A stretch of 64,000 nt of DNA from Acidovorax sp. KKS102 (GTDB lineage: Bacteria; Pseudomonadota; Gammaproteobacteria; Burkholderiales; Burkholderiaceae_C). Position 1 is the first letter of the stretch. Each line of letters begins with the position of its first letter. The notes under the pieces were generated by a model, which saw only the letters and a list, made by a program, of their open reading frames with translations, did not search any database and had not been told where the DNA came from. The position numbers and the translations under genes were made by a program. Where the stretch lies: the NCBI RefSeq assembly GCF_000302535.1, contig NC_018708.1, forward strand, positions 3,472,001 through 3,536,000. The letters run 5' to 3'. Shown here in pieces: positions 37,371 through 46,718 of the stretch.

Positions 37371-38780
37371 ATGTCCGTCAGCGTTTTCGACCTCTTCAAG
37401 ATCGGCATCGGGCCGTCCAGCTCCCACACTGTGGGCCCCATGATTGCTGCCCGGCAGTTTGCCTGCCATGTGCGCGACACCGTCGGACTGGCGGCCGTGC
37501 ACCAGGTCACGGTGGAGCTGTTCGGCTCCCTCTCGGCCACCGGCGTGGGCCACGGCACCGACCGCGCCGTGCTGCTCGGCCTGGCCGGGCATGAGCCAGA
37601 CCATATCGACCCCGACCAGATCGCCCCTGCCATCGCACAAATCCGCCAGAGCGGCACGCTGGCATTGCTGGGCGAGCATGTGGTGCCGTTTGTCGAAAAG
37701 GACCACCTGCTGTTTCGCCGCAAGAGCCTGCCGCTGCACCCCAACGGCATGGCATTCCATGCACAGGATGCGCAGGGCAACGACGTCGCCATGCGCGAGT
37801 ACTACTCGGTGGGCGGCGGCTTTGTGGTCAATGCAGCCGGCCAGCGCGTGCTTAACACCCCGGCCAGCACGGGCGCCGACACCGCCGGCCACAGCCAGGG
37901 CCTGCCACACCCGTTCCGCACCGGGGCCGAGCTGCTGGCGCAGTGCCGCACCACGGGCCTGAGCATGGCCCAGCTCATGGCCGCCAACGAACAGCACTGG
38001 CGCAGCCCGGCCGAGGTGCGGCGCCAGTTGCTGGCCATCTGGCAGACCATGGCGGGCGCCGTGCAGCGCGGCTGCGCCAGTACCGGCACCCTGCCCGGCC
38101 CCATGCATGTGCGCCGCCGCGCGGCCGAGCTGCACAAGAACCTGAGCCGCTCGCCCGAGGCCGCGCTGCGCGACCCGCTCTCCATGCTGGACTGGGTGAA
38201 CCTGTACGCCATGGCCGTGAACGAAGAAAACGCCGCAGGCGGCCGCGTGGTGACGGCGCCCACCAACGGCGCAGCGGGCGTGATCCCGGCCGTGCTGCAC
38301 TACTACGTCAACTTTCTGCAGGGCCCCATCCCGGCCAACGACGAAGGCATTGCCACCTTTTTGCTCACCGCAGGTGCCATCGGCATCATCTACAAGGAGA
38401 ACGCGTCACTCTCCGGCGCCGAGGTGGGCTGCCAGGGCGAGGTGGGCGTGGCCTGCTCCATGGCCGCCGGCGCACTGGCCGCCGTGATGGGCGGCACGCC
38501 CGAGCAGGTGGAGAACGCCGCCGAGATCGGCATGGAACACAACCTGGGCATGACCTGCGACCCCGTGGGCGGTCTGGTGCAGATCCCCTGCATCGAGCGC
38601 AACGCCATGGGCGCGATCAAGGCCATCAACGCCGCCCGCATGGCGCTGCGTGGCGACGGGCAGCACGTGGTCTCGCTCGACAAGGTCATCAAGACCATGA
38701 TGCAGACCGGCGCAGACATGAAGGTGAAATACAAGGAGACATCGCGCGGCGGGCTGGCGGTGAATGTGGTCGAATGCTGA
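37371..38780 (+). CDS. sdaA: L-serine ammonia-lyase (L-serine dehydratase)
   Basis: This 469 aa single-chain iron-sulphur L-serine dehydratase makes pyruvate and ammonia from serine. The N-terminal signature [20 protein letters not shown] is that of the beta domain. The catalytic alpha domain has [17 protein letters not shown] and [21 protein letters not shown], whose cysteines ligate the 4Fe-4S cluster. It is followed after 78 nt by two TRAP transporter genes. Confidence 0.95.
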   Translation: MSVSVFDLFKIGIGPSSSHTVGPMIAARQFACHVRDTVGLAAVHQVTVELFGSLSATGVGHGTDRAVLLGLAGHEPDHIDPDQIAPAIAQIRQSGTLALLGEHVVPFVEKDHLLFRRKSLPLHPNGMAFHAQDAQGNDVAMREYYSVGGGFVVNAAGQRVLNTPASTGADTAGHSQGLPHPFRTGAELLAQCRTTGLSMAQLMAANEQHWRSPAEVRRQLLAIWQTMAGAVQRGCASTGTLPGPMHVRRRAAELHKNLSRSPEAALRDPLSMLDWVNLYAMAVNEENAAGGRVVTAPTNGAAGVIPAVLHYYVNFLQGPIPANDEGIATFLLTAGAIGIIYKENASLSGAEVGCQGEVGVACSMAAGALAAVMGGTPEQVENAAEIGMEHNLGMTCDPVGGLVQIPCIERNAMGAIKAINAARMALRGDGQHVVSLDKVIKTMMQTGADMKVKYKETSRGGLAVNVVEC

Positions 38781-38858
38781 ATCGCGCCGCCCTCCGGCCT
38801 CTATCGCAATCCCTCTCGCACCTCGCTCCGCAGCACGTTTCGTAGCCCCTAAACCTGC

Positions 38859-39392
38859 ATGCATTTGCCGCCTGACCTGCCCACCCCCTTGCCACTGGAG
38901 CGCTGGCTCAACCGCCTGGGCACACTGGTGATGCCGCTGGCGCTGCTGGTCGTGCTGCTGCTGTTTTTGCAATGGCCGTTGCGCGACGGGTGGGGCGCGG
39001 GGTCCAGCCAGGCCAACGACCTCGCGCAGGTGCTGTTTGCGCTGTATGTGGCGATGGCCCTGCGCCATGCAGACCGGCGCGGCGCCCACCTGGTCAGCCG
39101 CCCCGATCTTGCCCATGCGGGCCGGGGCCCGGTGCGCGCCATGCGCCTGCTGGGCGCGCCCCTGGCCGTGCTGCCCTGGGCGGCGTTTGTGTGCATCACC
39201 GCCGCGCCTACGGTATGGCGGTCGGTGCAGGGGCTGGAGAGCTTTCCTGAAACCGCCAACCCCGGCTACTTCGCCATCAAGCTGGCCTTGCTGCTGCTCG
39301 CCGTGCTGCTGGCCCTGCAAGCACTGGCCGACCTGTGGCGGGCCGTGCACACGCTGCGCGCGCCCACTGGCGCACCGGCGGACCCTGCATGA
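38859..39392 (+). CDS. TRAP transporter small permease (DctQ-like)
   Basis: This 177 aa membrane protein has four hydrophobic segments (about 22-42, 54-70, 98-118, 138-160), the DctQ layout. It pairs with the large subunit that follows after 24 nt. No periplasmic binding protein gene (dctP) is adjacent. Position suggests transport of serine or a related compound for SdaA, but this is inference only. Confidence 0.75.
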   Translation: MHLPPDLPTPLPLERWLNRLGTLVMPLALLVVLLLFLQWPLRDGWGAGSSQANDLAQVLFALYVAMALRHADRRGAHLVSRPDLAHAGRGPVRAMRLLGAPLAVLPWAAFVCITAAPTVWRSVQGLESFPETANPGYFAIKLALLLLAVLLALQALADLWRAVHTLRAPTGAPADPA

Positions 39393-39416
39393 GTCCCGTC
39401 CCATGAGCGCCATCCC

Positions 39417-40928
39417 ATGAACGCCATCGGCCTGTTGCTGCTGGTGCTGGCCCTGGTGCTGATGATGACCACCGGCTGGGCCACCTACGCCGTGCTGCTG
39501 GGCGTCAGCACCCTGGGCGCGGTGGCAGGCCTGGCGCTGGGCGCGTTTGATGGCGCCGTGCTGCGCAGCCTGCCGGAGCGCGTGGTGGGCCTGCTCGAAC
39601 ACGACCTGCTGCAGGCGCTGGTGCTGTACGCCGTGGTGGGTGCGCTGCTCAACCACCTGGCACTGGTCAACGGCCTGTACAGCGGCCTGCGCAAATTGTT
39701 GGCGCGCGTGGTGGGGCAGCGGGCCGCGCCCGACATGGCGGGCCTGGGCGTGGGCATGCTCATGGCGCCCATGAACGGATCGGTGGGGGCCAGCCTGGTG
39801 ACCCTGTCGCACACCGCCGGGCAGGCCTGGGCCCACGAAGGCATGCCGCCCGCCCGGCGCACCGCCCTGGTCGCCGTGGCCAGCACGCTGGGCATCATCG
39901 TGCCGCCGTCGCTGGTGCTGTTGCTGCTGGGCGATGCCATGCTGCGCGCCCACACCGAGGGCCTGACCCTGGCCACGCAGCTGGGGCTGGCCAGCGCCCA
40001 CGCGGGCACCCGCATCATCAACACCCAGGACGTGCTGCAGGCCGCCCTGGCCCCCGGTGCGCTGCTGCTGGTGCTGTGGATGGGCGTGACCTGGTGGCTC
40101 GCCCAGCCCCGCACTGGCCGCATCGCAGATCAAGGGGTCGCGTCCTCAGCACCCGTGCCGCTGACCTGCGGCGAGCGCTGGACGCTGGGCGTGGTGCCTA
40201 CGCTCATCGTGGCCCTGCTGGCACTGGTCACCACCGGCCGCGTGCGGGCGGTGGAGGCCGCCGCCACCGCCGGGGTGCTGCTGCTGGTGTGGGGCGTGGC
40301 GTCGCGCCAGCTCACGCGCCGGCGGCTGGCACAGGTGCTGGACGACGCCATGGCGCTCACCGGCGCGCTGTCTGCGCTGCTGGTGGCGGCGGTCACGTTC
40401 TCGCTGGTGCTGCGCGCCTACGGCACCGATGTGCTGGTGGCCGAATGGATGCGTGCCCTGCAGGGCCAGCCCCTGCTGGCCATGGGAGTGGTGCTGGCCG
40501 TGCTGCTGGGCTCGGCGTTTGTGCTCGATGCGTTCGAGCTGATCTTCCTGATCATCCCCATCGTCATGCCCCCTTTGCTGGCGCTGGTGGACGACGCGGC
40601 CTGGGTGGCCGCGCTCACCTTGCTGGTGCTGCAGGCGGGGTTCCTGCTGCCGCCGCTGGGCTACGCGCTGGTGCTTTCCCGCGCCCAGGTGGCGCCCCGG
40701 CCTGCCATGGGCGCGGTGGCGCGTGCGCTGGCGCCCTACCTGCTCTGCCTGGCCGGCGTGATCGTCCTGGTGATGGCCGTGCCCGCCACCACGCGGTGGC
40801 TGCGCAGCACGCCCGCCACGCTGCCCGAGATGTCGATCCAGGGCGACGACCTGGACGCGCTGATGCGCGAGATGTCGCAACCCGAGGCGCCTGCCCCTGC
40901 ACCCGCCGCCTCCGCAACACCTCCATAA
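39417..40928 (+). CDS. TRAP transporter large permease (DctM-like)
   Basis: This 503 aa polytopic protein has about twelve membrane helices and DctM hallmarks: [23 protein letters not shown] and a central [19 protein letters not shown]. It is the Na+-coupled translocating subunit of a TRAP system. The C-terminal 30 residues are Ala/Pro-rich. I chose ATG 39417; another ATG 14 nt upstream is out of frame. Confidence 0.88.
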   Translation: MNAIGLLLLVLALVLMMTTGWATYAVLLGVSTLGAVAGLALGAFDGAVLRSLPERVVGLLEHDLLQALVLYAVVGALLNHLALVNGLYSGLRKLLARVVGQRAAPDMAGLGVGMLMAPMNGSVGASLVTLSHTAGQAWAHEGMPPARRTALVAVASTLGIIVPPSLVLLLLGDAMLRAHTEGLTLATQLGLASAHAGTRIINTQDVLQAALAPGALLLVLWMGVTWWLAQPRTGRIADQGVASSAPVPLTCGERWTLGVVPTLIVALLALVTTGRVRAVEAAATAGVLLLVWGVASRQLTRRRLAQVLDDAMALTGALSALLVAAVTFSLVLRAYGTDVLVAEWMRALQGQPLLAMGVVLAVLLGSAFVLDAFELIFLIIPIVMPPLLALVDDAAWVAALTLLVLQAGFLLPPLGYALVLSRAQVAPRPAMGAVARALAPYLLCLAGVIVLVMAVPATTRWLRSTPATLPEMSIQGDDLDALMREMSQPEAPAPAPAASATPP

Positions 40929-40979
40929 AGCTATTATTTGAATAGCAACCAGGGCATGCTGCACTAGCGCATCCGCCCG
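40929..40979. repeat. Intergenic repeat (GCTATT hairpin plus CAGGGCAT...CTAGCGCAT)
   Basis: It begins 1 nt after the dctM stop. Its hairpin is GCTATT/AATAGC and is followed by ACCAGGGCATGCTGCACTAG and CGCATCCGCCCG. The same block, with few changes, is at 59142-59189 after hemH, so it is a dispersed family placed just downstream of genes. Confidence 0.65.
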
Positions 40980-41039
40980 AAATCATCTCAAACCCCGACA
41001 ACCGGACCGCCCCGGTGCGCCATGGGACAATCTCGCCCC

Positions 41040-41879
41040 ATGACACCGCAGCAGTACGTACAGCAAAAAGCCGTGGCCTCGGGCAGCAGCTTCTATTACG
41101 CCTTTCTCTTTCTGCCCGCGCCCCGCCGCGCGGCCATCACGGCGTTCTATGCGTTTTGCCGCGAGGTGGACGATGTGGTCGATGAAGTGAGCGACCCGGG
41201 CGTGGCCCGCACCAAGCTGGCCTGGTGGCAGGCCGAAGTGACCAAGGCCTACGCGGGCCAGCCCACACACCCCGTGATGCTGGCGCTGATGCCGCTGGCG
41301 ACCGACTACGGCATCGAACAGCGCCACCTGCAGGCCGTGATCGACGGCTGCCAGATGGACCTGGAGCAGACCCGCTACCTCGACTTTGCAGGCCTCAAGG
41401 GCTACTGCCACCTGGTGGCGGGCATCGTGGGCGAAGTGGCCGCGCGCATCTTCGGCCAGACCGACCCGCGCACCACCGAATACGCCCACCGGCTGGGCCT
41501 GGCGTTCCAGCTCACCAACATCATCCGCGACGTGGGCGAAGACGCCATGCTGGGCCGCATTTACCTGCCCGTCAGCGAGCTGCAGCAGTTCGACGTGAAA
41601 GCGCACGAGATCTTGAAGCGCCAGTACTCCGACCGGTTCACCGCCCTCATGCGCTTTCAGGCCGAGCGCGCCCACCGGCTGTACGACGAGGCCTTTGCCC
41701 TGCTGCCCGACGCAGACCGCCGCACCCAGAAGCCCGGCCTGATGATGGCCAGCATCTACCGCACCTTGCTGCGCGAGATCGAGCACGAGAACTTCCAGGT
41801 GCTGCACCAGCGCATCCGCCTCACGCCGCTGCGCAAGTTCTGGCTGGCCTGGAAGATGCAGGCCCTGGGCAGGATGTAG
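41040..41879 (+). CDS. hpnD: Presqualene diphosphate synthase HpnD
   Basis: This 279 aa enzyme condenses two farnesyl diphosphates to presqualene diphosphate. The motifs REVDDVVDE (about 45-53) and NIIRDVGEDA (about 160-169) hold the Mg-binding aspartates. I chose ATG 41040 (MTPQQYVQQKAVASGSSFYY), which matches HpnD N-termini better than the six-codon longer form. hpnE follows after 6 nt. Confidence 0.92.
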   Translation: MTPQQYVQQKAVASGSSFYYAFLFLPAPRRAAITAFYAFCREVDDVVDEVSDPGVARTKLAWWQAEVTKAYAGQPTHPVMLALMPLATDYGIEQRHLQAVIDGCQMDLEQTRYLDFAGLKGYCHLVAGIVGEVAARIFGQTDPRTTEYAHRLGLAFQLTNIIRDVGEDAMLGRIYLPVSELQQFDVKAHEILKRQYSDRFTALMRFQAERAHRLYDEAFALLPDADRRTQKPGLMMASIYRTLLREIEHENFQVLHQRIRLTPLRKFWLAWKMQALGRM

Positions 41880-41885
41880 CCCGGC

Positions 41886-43226
41886 GTGGCACTGCAGAAA
41901 GTCGCTGTCATCGGGGCTGGCTGGGCTGGCATGGCCGCGGCGATCGCCCACCGGCAGGCTGGCCGCCAGGTCACCGTGTTCGAGGCCGCTCGCACCGTAG
42001 GCGGCCGCGCCCGCGCCGTGCCGGGCGCGCTGCCCGATGGCACAGCGGCCACGCTGGACAACGGCCAGCACATCCTGATCGGTGCCTACACCGAGAGCCT
42101 GCGCCTGATGCGCCTGGTGGGCGTAGACCCCACCACCGCGCTGCTGCGCCTGCCGCTGACCCTGCAGTTCCCCGACGGCCAGGGCCTGCAACTGCCCGAC
42201 CTGCCCCCGCCGCTGGATGCATTGCTGGGCATCGTGCGTGCCAAAGGCTGGGGCTGGCAAGACAAGGTCGCCCTGTTGCGCACTGCCACCGCCTGGCAGC
42301 TGCGCGGCTTTCGCTGCGCGCCCCACACCTCGGTGGCCGACCTGTGTGCCCCGCTCACGCCCCGGCTGATGGCCGAGTTCATCGACCCGCTGTGCGTGTC
42401 GGCACTTAACACCCCCGCACGCGAGGCCAGCGGCCAGGTGTTTTTGCGGGTGCTGCAGGACAGCCTGTTCAGCGGACGCGGCGGCTCCAACCTGTTGCTG
42501 CCACGCACCGACGTGGGCGCGCTGTTCCCCGAGGCTGCGGTGCGCTGGCTGGTGCAGCAAGGCGGCCAGGTGGTCACCGGCCAACGCATCCAGCGGCTTG
42601 AACCCCTGCCCAGCGGGCGCTGGCAATTGGTGGGGGCTGTGGGCGCCGTCGGTACAGCGCAGGGCGCCGAAGCAGCCGACTCCTTTGACCACATCACCCT
42701 GGCCTGCCCCTCCTGGGAGGCCGCGCGTCTGGTCGATGGCCTTGCCAGCACGGCGGGCCTGGCCGCTGCCGCCCGCTGGAGCGCCACCGCCAATGCCCTG
42801 CGTTTTGAGGCCATCACCACCGTGTACGCCCACGCCAGCGGCGCGCGCTTGCCCCTGCCCATGCTGGCGCTGCGCAACACGGCAGAGCACCCGGCGCAGT
42901 TCGTGTTCGACCGGGGCCAGCTTGACGGCCAGCAGGGCTTGCTGGCCTTTGTGGTGAGCGCCAGCGATGGCGACCGGGCACTCATCGAGCAACAGGTACT
43001 GCAGCAAGCCGCCGCGCAGCTGGGCCTGCCCGGCCTGCGCCCCGTGCAGACCGTGGTCGAAAAGCGCGCCACGTTTGCGTGCACCCCGGGCCTGCAGCGG
43101 CCCGCCATGCAGGTGCTGCCGGGGCTGACGGCCTGCGGCGACTATGTGGACGGCCCCTACCCGGCGACGCTGGAAGGCGCGGTGCTCAGCGGCACCGCCG
43201 TGGCGGCGCGTGCGGCTGCGGGCTGA
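41886..43226 (+). CDS. hpnE: Hydroxysqualene dehydroxylase HpnE
   Basis: This 446 aa FAD-dependent amine-oxidase-fold protein reduces hydroxysqualene to squalene. The FAD-binding motif VAVIGAGWAGMAAAI is at 6-20 and VGGRARA near 39-45; the C-terminal FAD motif is TACGDYVDGPYPATLEGAVLSG. It starts with GTG 6 nt after hpnD. Together with hpnC it completes a squalene route; a squalene-hopene cyclase is not in the window. Confidence 0.92.
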   Translation: MALQKVAVIGAGWAGMAAAIAHRQAGRQVTVFEAARTVGGRARAVPGALPDGTAATLDNGQHILIGAYTESLRLMRLVGVDPTTALLRLPLTLQFPDGQGLQLPDLPPPLDALLGIVRAKGWGWQDKVALLRTATAWQLRGFRCAPHTSVADLCAPLTPRLMAEFIDPLCVSALNTPAREASGQVFLRVLQDSLFSGRGGSNLLLPRTDVGALFPEAAVRWLVQQGGQVVTGQRIQRLEPLPSGRWQLVGAVGAVGTAQGAEAADSFDHITLACPSWEAARLVDGLASTAGLAAAARWSATANALRFEAITTVYAHASGARLPLPMLALRNTAEHPAQFVFDRGQLDGQQGLLAFVVSASDGDRALIEQQVLQQAAAQLGLPGLRPVQTVVEKRATFACTPGLQRPAMQVLPGLTACGDYVDGPYPATLEGAVLSGTAVAARAAAG

Positions 43227-43385
43227 AACCCAGCGACAGGATCAGCCAGCCACCCCCGGGTAACTACCAAGCCCGCTGACAGCATTCCGAAAGCACGGCC
43301 CGGGCACCATGGCGCCACACGCATATCGCATGCGCCTTGTTCGCTTTTTTGCCTTCTGGCCTATCGTTTTGACGGAGACACCCCC

Positions 43386-44396
43386 ATGCTTTCACACGAA
43401 CACCCCGCCCTCTGGTCCCCCACCCGCCGCCACCTGCTGGGCGCCAGCGGCGCCTTGGCCCTGGGCGGCCTGCTGCCCGCTGGTGCATCGGCCCAGGCGG
43501 CCTGGCCTTCCAAGTCAGTGCGGTTTGTGGTGCCGTTCGCTCCGGGCGGCAGCTCGGAGATCGTGGCCCGCTCCACCGCTGCCGAGCTGGGCAAGACGCT
43601 GGGCCAGAGCGTGTATGTAGACAACAAGCCCGGCGCCGCCGGCAACATCGCCATGGGTGAAGTGGCACGCTCGGACGACCAGCACACGCTGATCCTGGGC
43701 CACATCGGCACGCTGGCCGTCAACCCCTTCATCTTCGACAAGCTGCCCTACGACGCCAACAAGGACTTCAAGCCCGTGAGCCTGCTGGCCAAGGTGCCCA
43801 GCCTGTACGTGGTGCACCCCGACGTGCCCGCCAAGAATCTCAAGGAGTTCATCGCCTACGCCAAGAAGAACCCGGCCAAGCTCAGCTATGGCTCGGCGGG
43901 CAACGGCAGCGCGGGCCACTTGGCGTTTGAATACCTCAAGATGACCGCCGAGATCTTCATGCTGCACGTGCCCTACCGTGGCACCGGCCCCATGATGACC
44001 GACCTGCTTTCGGGCCGCCTTGATGCCGCTGCCGTGGGCGCTGCCGCCCTGCTGCCTTTCATCAAGGCCGGCAAGGTGCGTTGCATTGCCACCGGGTCGG
44101 CCAAGCGCCTGCCCCAACTGCCCGACGTGGCTACCGTGGCCGAACAGGGCTTCCCGGGCTTTGAGATGACGCAGTGGTACGGCATGCTGGCCCCCGCCAA
44201 CCTGGCACCGGCCAACCTCGACAAGCTGGCAGCCGAGACCGCCAAGGCCGTCAAGGCCCCAGGCTCGCTGGAGCGTCTGAACGCGGATGCGGCTGAGGCC
44301 ATTGGCGGCACGCCCGCGCAGTTTGCGCAGTTCATTGCGTCCGAACAGGAGCGCTGGAAGAAGGTGCTGCTGCGCGCGAAGGTGAAGCCAGACTAA
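43386..44396 (+). CDS. Bug/TctC-family periplasmic substrate-binding protein
   Basis: This 336 aa protein has a Tat-like signal (TRRHLLGASGALALGG, cleavage after ASAQA) and the Bug fold. Landmarks are VRFVVPFAPGGSSEIVARS, NKPGAAGNIAMGEVARS and the ligand segment YGSAGNGSAGHLAFE. Such proteins bind carboxylates for tripartite tricarboxylate transporters or act as extracytoplasmic sensors. No TctA/TctB permease genes are nearby. A TctD-like regulator follows. Confidence 0.9.
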   Translation: MLSHEHPALWSPTRRHLLGASGALALGGLLPAGASAQAAWPSKSVRFVVPFAPGGSSEIVARSTAAELGKTLGQSVYVDNKPGAAGNIAMGEVARSDDQHTLILGHIGTLAVNPFIFDKLPYDANKDFKPVSLLAKVPSLYVVHPDVPAKNLKEFIAYAKKNPAKLSYGSAGNGSAGHLAFEYLKMTAEIFMLHVPYRGTGPMMTDLLSGRLDAAAVGAAALLPFIKAGKVRCIATGSAKRLPQLPDVATVAEQGFPGFEMTQWYGMLAPANLAPANLDKLAAETAKAVKAPGSLERLNADAAEAIGGTPAQFAQFIASEQERWKKVLLRAKVKPD

Positions 44397-44419
44397 CCCC
44401 CTGAGCCGCTTCGCGTCTT

Positions 44420-44459
44420 CCCCCTTTATCTCGCCCCGCTGCGCGGGGCGGGAAGGGGG
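44420..44459. terminator. Nested hairpin after the first Bug gene
   Basis: An inner stem CGCCCCG/CGGGGCG and an outer stem CCCCCTT/AAGGGGG form one long hairpin 24 nt after the stop. No T-tract follows. The 226-bp gap (44397-44622) otherwise shows only GC-rich sequence and must hold the promoter of the response regulator gene. Confidence 0.4.
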
Positions 44460-44622
44460 ACGCAGCCAGTGCGGCGGGGCGGCCCTTGCACGGCTGCCTG
44501 GCCTGGGCAGTGCGTGCTCGCAAGCTGACTGCTGGCGCTTGCGCGCCGTGACCGCTCCGCGTTGAATGGCTCAATGCTGAAGGCAAGCCCTGCGTCATCC
44601 GCACAAACGGTAGCATCCCCTT

Positions 44623-45291
44623 ATGCGCATCCTCCTGGCCGAAGACGACCACAACCTGGGCACCTGGCTGAGCCGTGCGCTGGAGCATGCGGGCATCCAG
44701 GTCGAATGGGTGAACGACGGCCGCCTGGCCGACCGCGCGCTGCAGCAGCACGACAACTACGACGCACTGGTGCTGGACCTGGGCCTGCCCGGGCTGGACG
44801 GGCAGGCAGTGCTGCAGCGCTTGCGCGACCGCGACCAGCGCCTGCCCGCGCTGATCCTGACGGCACGTGATTCGCTGGACGAGCGCGTGCGCTCGCTCAA
44901 CGCGGGGGCCGACGACTTTCTGGCCAAACCCTTCGAGCTGGCAGAGCTGGAGGCACGCCTGCACGCCCTGGTGCGCCGCGCGCGTGGCAACGAGCACCAG
45001 CGCCAGGCCTGCGGTGCGCTGGTGTACGACAGCGCCCGCAAGCAGTTCACCCTGCGCGGCGAGCCCCTGGCCCTGTCCCCGCGCGAACACGCCGTGCTGC
45101 GCGTGCTGGTGCAGCGTAGCGGCGAGCCGTTTTCCAAGCAGCAGATCCTGGACCGCGTGTTCACCGACGATGACGACGTGCACCCCGAAGCCGTCGAGGT
45201 GTTTGTGCACCGCCTGCGCAAGCGGCTGGATGGCAGTGGTGTGCGCATCACCACGCTGCGCGGCCTGGGCTATGCGCTTGAGGCTGACTGA
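44623..45291 (+). CDS. OmpR-family response regulator (TctD-like)
   Basis: This 222 aa protein has a receiver domain (acidic pair Asp8/Asp9, phospho-acceptor Asp52 in LVLDLGLPGLDG, Lys in LAKPFEL) and a C-terminal winged-helix DNA-binding domain ending RITTLRGLGYALEAD. It is followed after 3 nt by its kinase. TctD/TctE systems control tricarboxylate uptake, and the Bug genes on both sides fit that role. Confidence 0.9.
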   Translation: MRILLAEDDHNLGTWLSRALEHAGIQVEWVNDGRLADRALQQHDNYDALVLDLGLPGLDGQAVLQRLRDRDQRLPALILTARDSLDERVRSLNAGADDFLAKPFELAELEARLHALVRRARGNEHQRQACGALVYDSARKQFTLRGEPLALSPREHAVLRVLVQRSGEPFSKQQILDRVFTDDDDVHPEAVEVFVHRLRKRLDGSGVRITTLRGLGYALEAD

Positions 45292-45294
45292 CCG

Positions 45295-46683
45295 ATGGGC
45301 CTGACCGCACGACTGCGCCGCGCCAGCCTGTGGCGGCTGCTGGCCATGCTGCTGCTGCCGCTGCTGGCCCTGGTGACGGGCGTGGAGCTGTGGATGACCC
45401 GGCACGATGCGCTGGAGGCCGCCAACGCGGCCTACGACCGCTCGCTGCTCGGCGCGCTCAAGTCCATCGACGCCAACATCTCCACCGCCTCGGGCGGCCT
45501 GTCGGCCGAGTTGCCGTACAGCATGCTGGAATTCTTTGAACTCACGGCCAGCGGCAATGTGTACTTTCGCGTGGCGTCGTCCGACGGGCTGGTGGAGCTG
45601 GGCAATGCCGACCTGCCCCTGCCCGCCGGCTCGCTGGAGCCCGGCGTGCCACGTTTTTATGACGCCACCTACTTTGGAGAGTCCGTGCGGCTGGCCGCCT
45701 ACCGCCGCGCGCTGGACCGTGCAGAGCCCACATCCACCGTGCTGGTGCAGGTGGCTGAAAGCACCCGGTCGCGGCAGGACTTCACCGACCGCTTTGTGCG
45801 CCGCGCGGTGCAGCGCGATGCGCTGGTGCTGGCCCTGATGGTGCTGGGCACTGCGGCATTGCTGGCCGTGGCGCTGCGCCCACTGGCGCGGCTGGCGCGC
45901 GAAGTGCAGGCCCGCAGCAGCGACGACATGACCCCGCTGGCATCCCACGACCTGCCCGCCGACATCCGCCCGCTGGTGGACGCGGTCAACCAGCAGATGG
46001 CGCGCACGCAAGACCTGGTGGCGCAGCAGCGGCAGTTTCTGGACGACGCCTCGCACCAGCTGCGCACCCACCTCACCACGCTGCAGATGCAGATCGACTA
46101 CGCGCGCCGCGAGGGCGACAGCACGCAGGTGCAGCACACGCTGGCCGCCATTGGGGGCGAAATCGCCCGCGCCACGCGCAGCACACAGCAACTGCTGGCA
46201 CTGGGCCGCAGCGACACGGCGGCGGTGGAGCTGACGCCGTTCGACCTGGCCGCGCTGCTGCGCACGGTGGCGCTGGAGCTGCTGCCCCAGGCGCGCGCCA
46301 AGCAGATCGACTTTGGCATCCATACGCCCGCCGCTGGCATCGAGGCCGTGGGCGACAGCGGCCTGCTGCGCGAGGCCCTGACCAATCTGGCAGCCAATGC
46401 CATCGCCTACACCCCCGCGCAGGGCACCGTCACCGTGTCGGCAGCGGGTGACAGCCTGGGCTGGAGCATCAGCGTGGAGGACAACGGCCCCGGCCTGCCC
46501 GCCGAGGAGCGCGACGCCCTGGGCCAGCGCTACCGGCGCGGCTCGCAGGCCACGGCGGGCGGGTCGGGCCTGGGGCTGGCGATTGCGCGGTCGATTGCCG
46601 AGCGGCACCGGGGCAGCCTGCGGCTGCAGGCGCGCGCTGAAGGACCGGGGCTCCTGGCGATACTCTGGTGGCCCCGCGCCTGA
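45295..46683 (+). CDS. Sensor histidine kinase (TctE-like)
   Basis: This 462 aa membrane kinase has two membrane segments (about 15-35 and 175-200) around a periplasmic TctE-type sensor domain with the SMLEFFELTASGNVYF segment. The phospho-acceptor His is in DDASHQLRTHLTTLQMQ near 253. The ATP-binding domain has the N box (NLAANAIAYT), DNGPGLP and GSGLGLAIA. It pairs with the response regulator upstream. Confidence 0.9.
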   Translation: MGLTARLRRASLWRLLAMLLLPLLALVTGVELWMTRHDALEAANAAYDRSLLGALKSIDANISTASGGLSAELPYSMLEFFELTASGNVYFRVASSDGLVELGNADLPLPAGSLEPGVPRFYDATYFGESVRLAAYRRALDRAEPTSTVLVQVAESTRSRQDFTDRFVRRAVQRDALVLALMVLGTAALLAVALRPLARLAREVQARSSDDMTPLASHDLPADIRPLVDAVNQQMARTQDLVAQQRQFLDDASHQLRTHLTTLQMQIDYARREGDSTQVQHTLAAIGGEIARATRSTQQLLALGRSDTAAVELTPFDLAALLRTVALELLPQARAKQIDFGIHTPAAGIEAVGDSGLLREALTNLAANAIAYTPAQGTVTVSAAGDSLGWSISVEDNGPGLPAEERDALGQRYRRGSQATAGGSGLGLAIARSIAERHRGSLRLQARAEGPGLLAILWWPRA

Positions 46684-46718
46684 CGCAGCCCGCTGAACCA
46701 CTGAACGTTGCACACCCC

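Noticed and set aside
38406-40133. Long reverse open frame opposite sdaA and the TRAP genes
   Set aside because: Its composition (Gln/His/Gly-rich, no domain) is that of a GC-rich complement; the forward genes are well supported.
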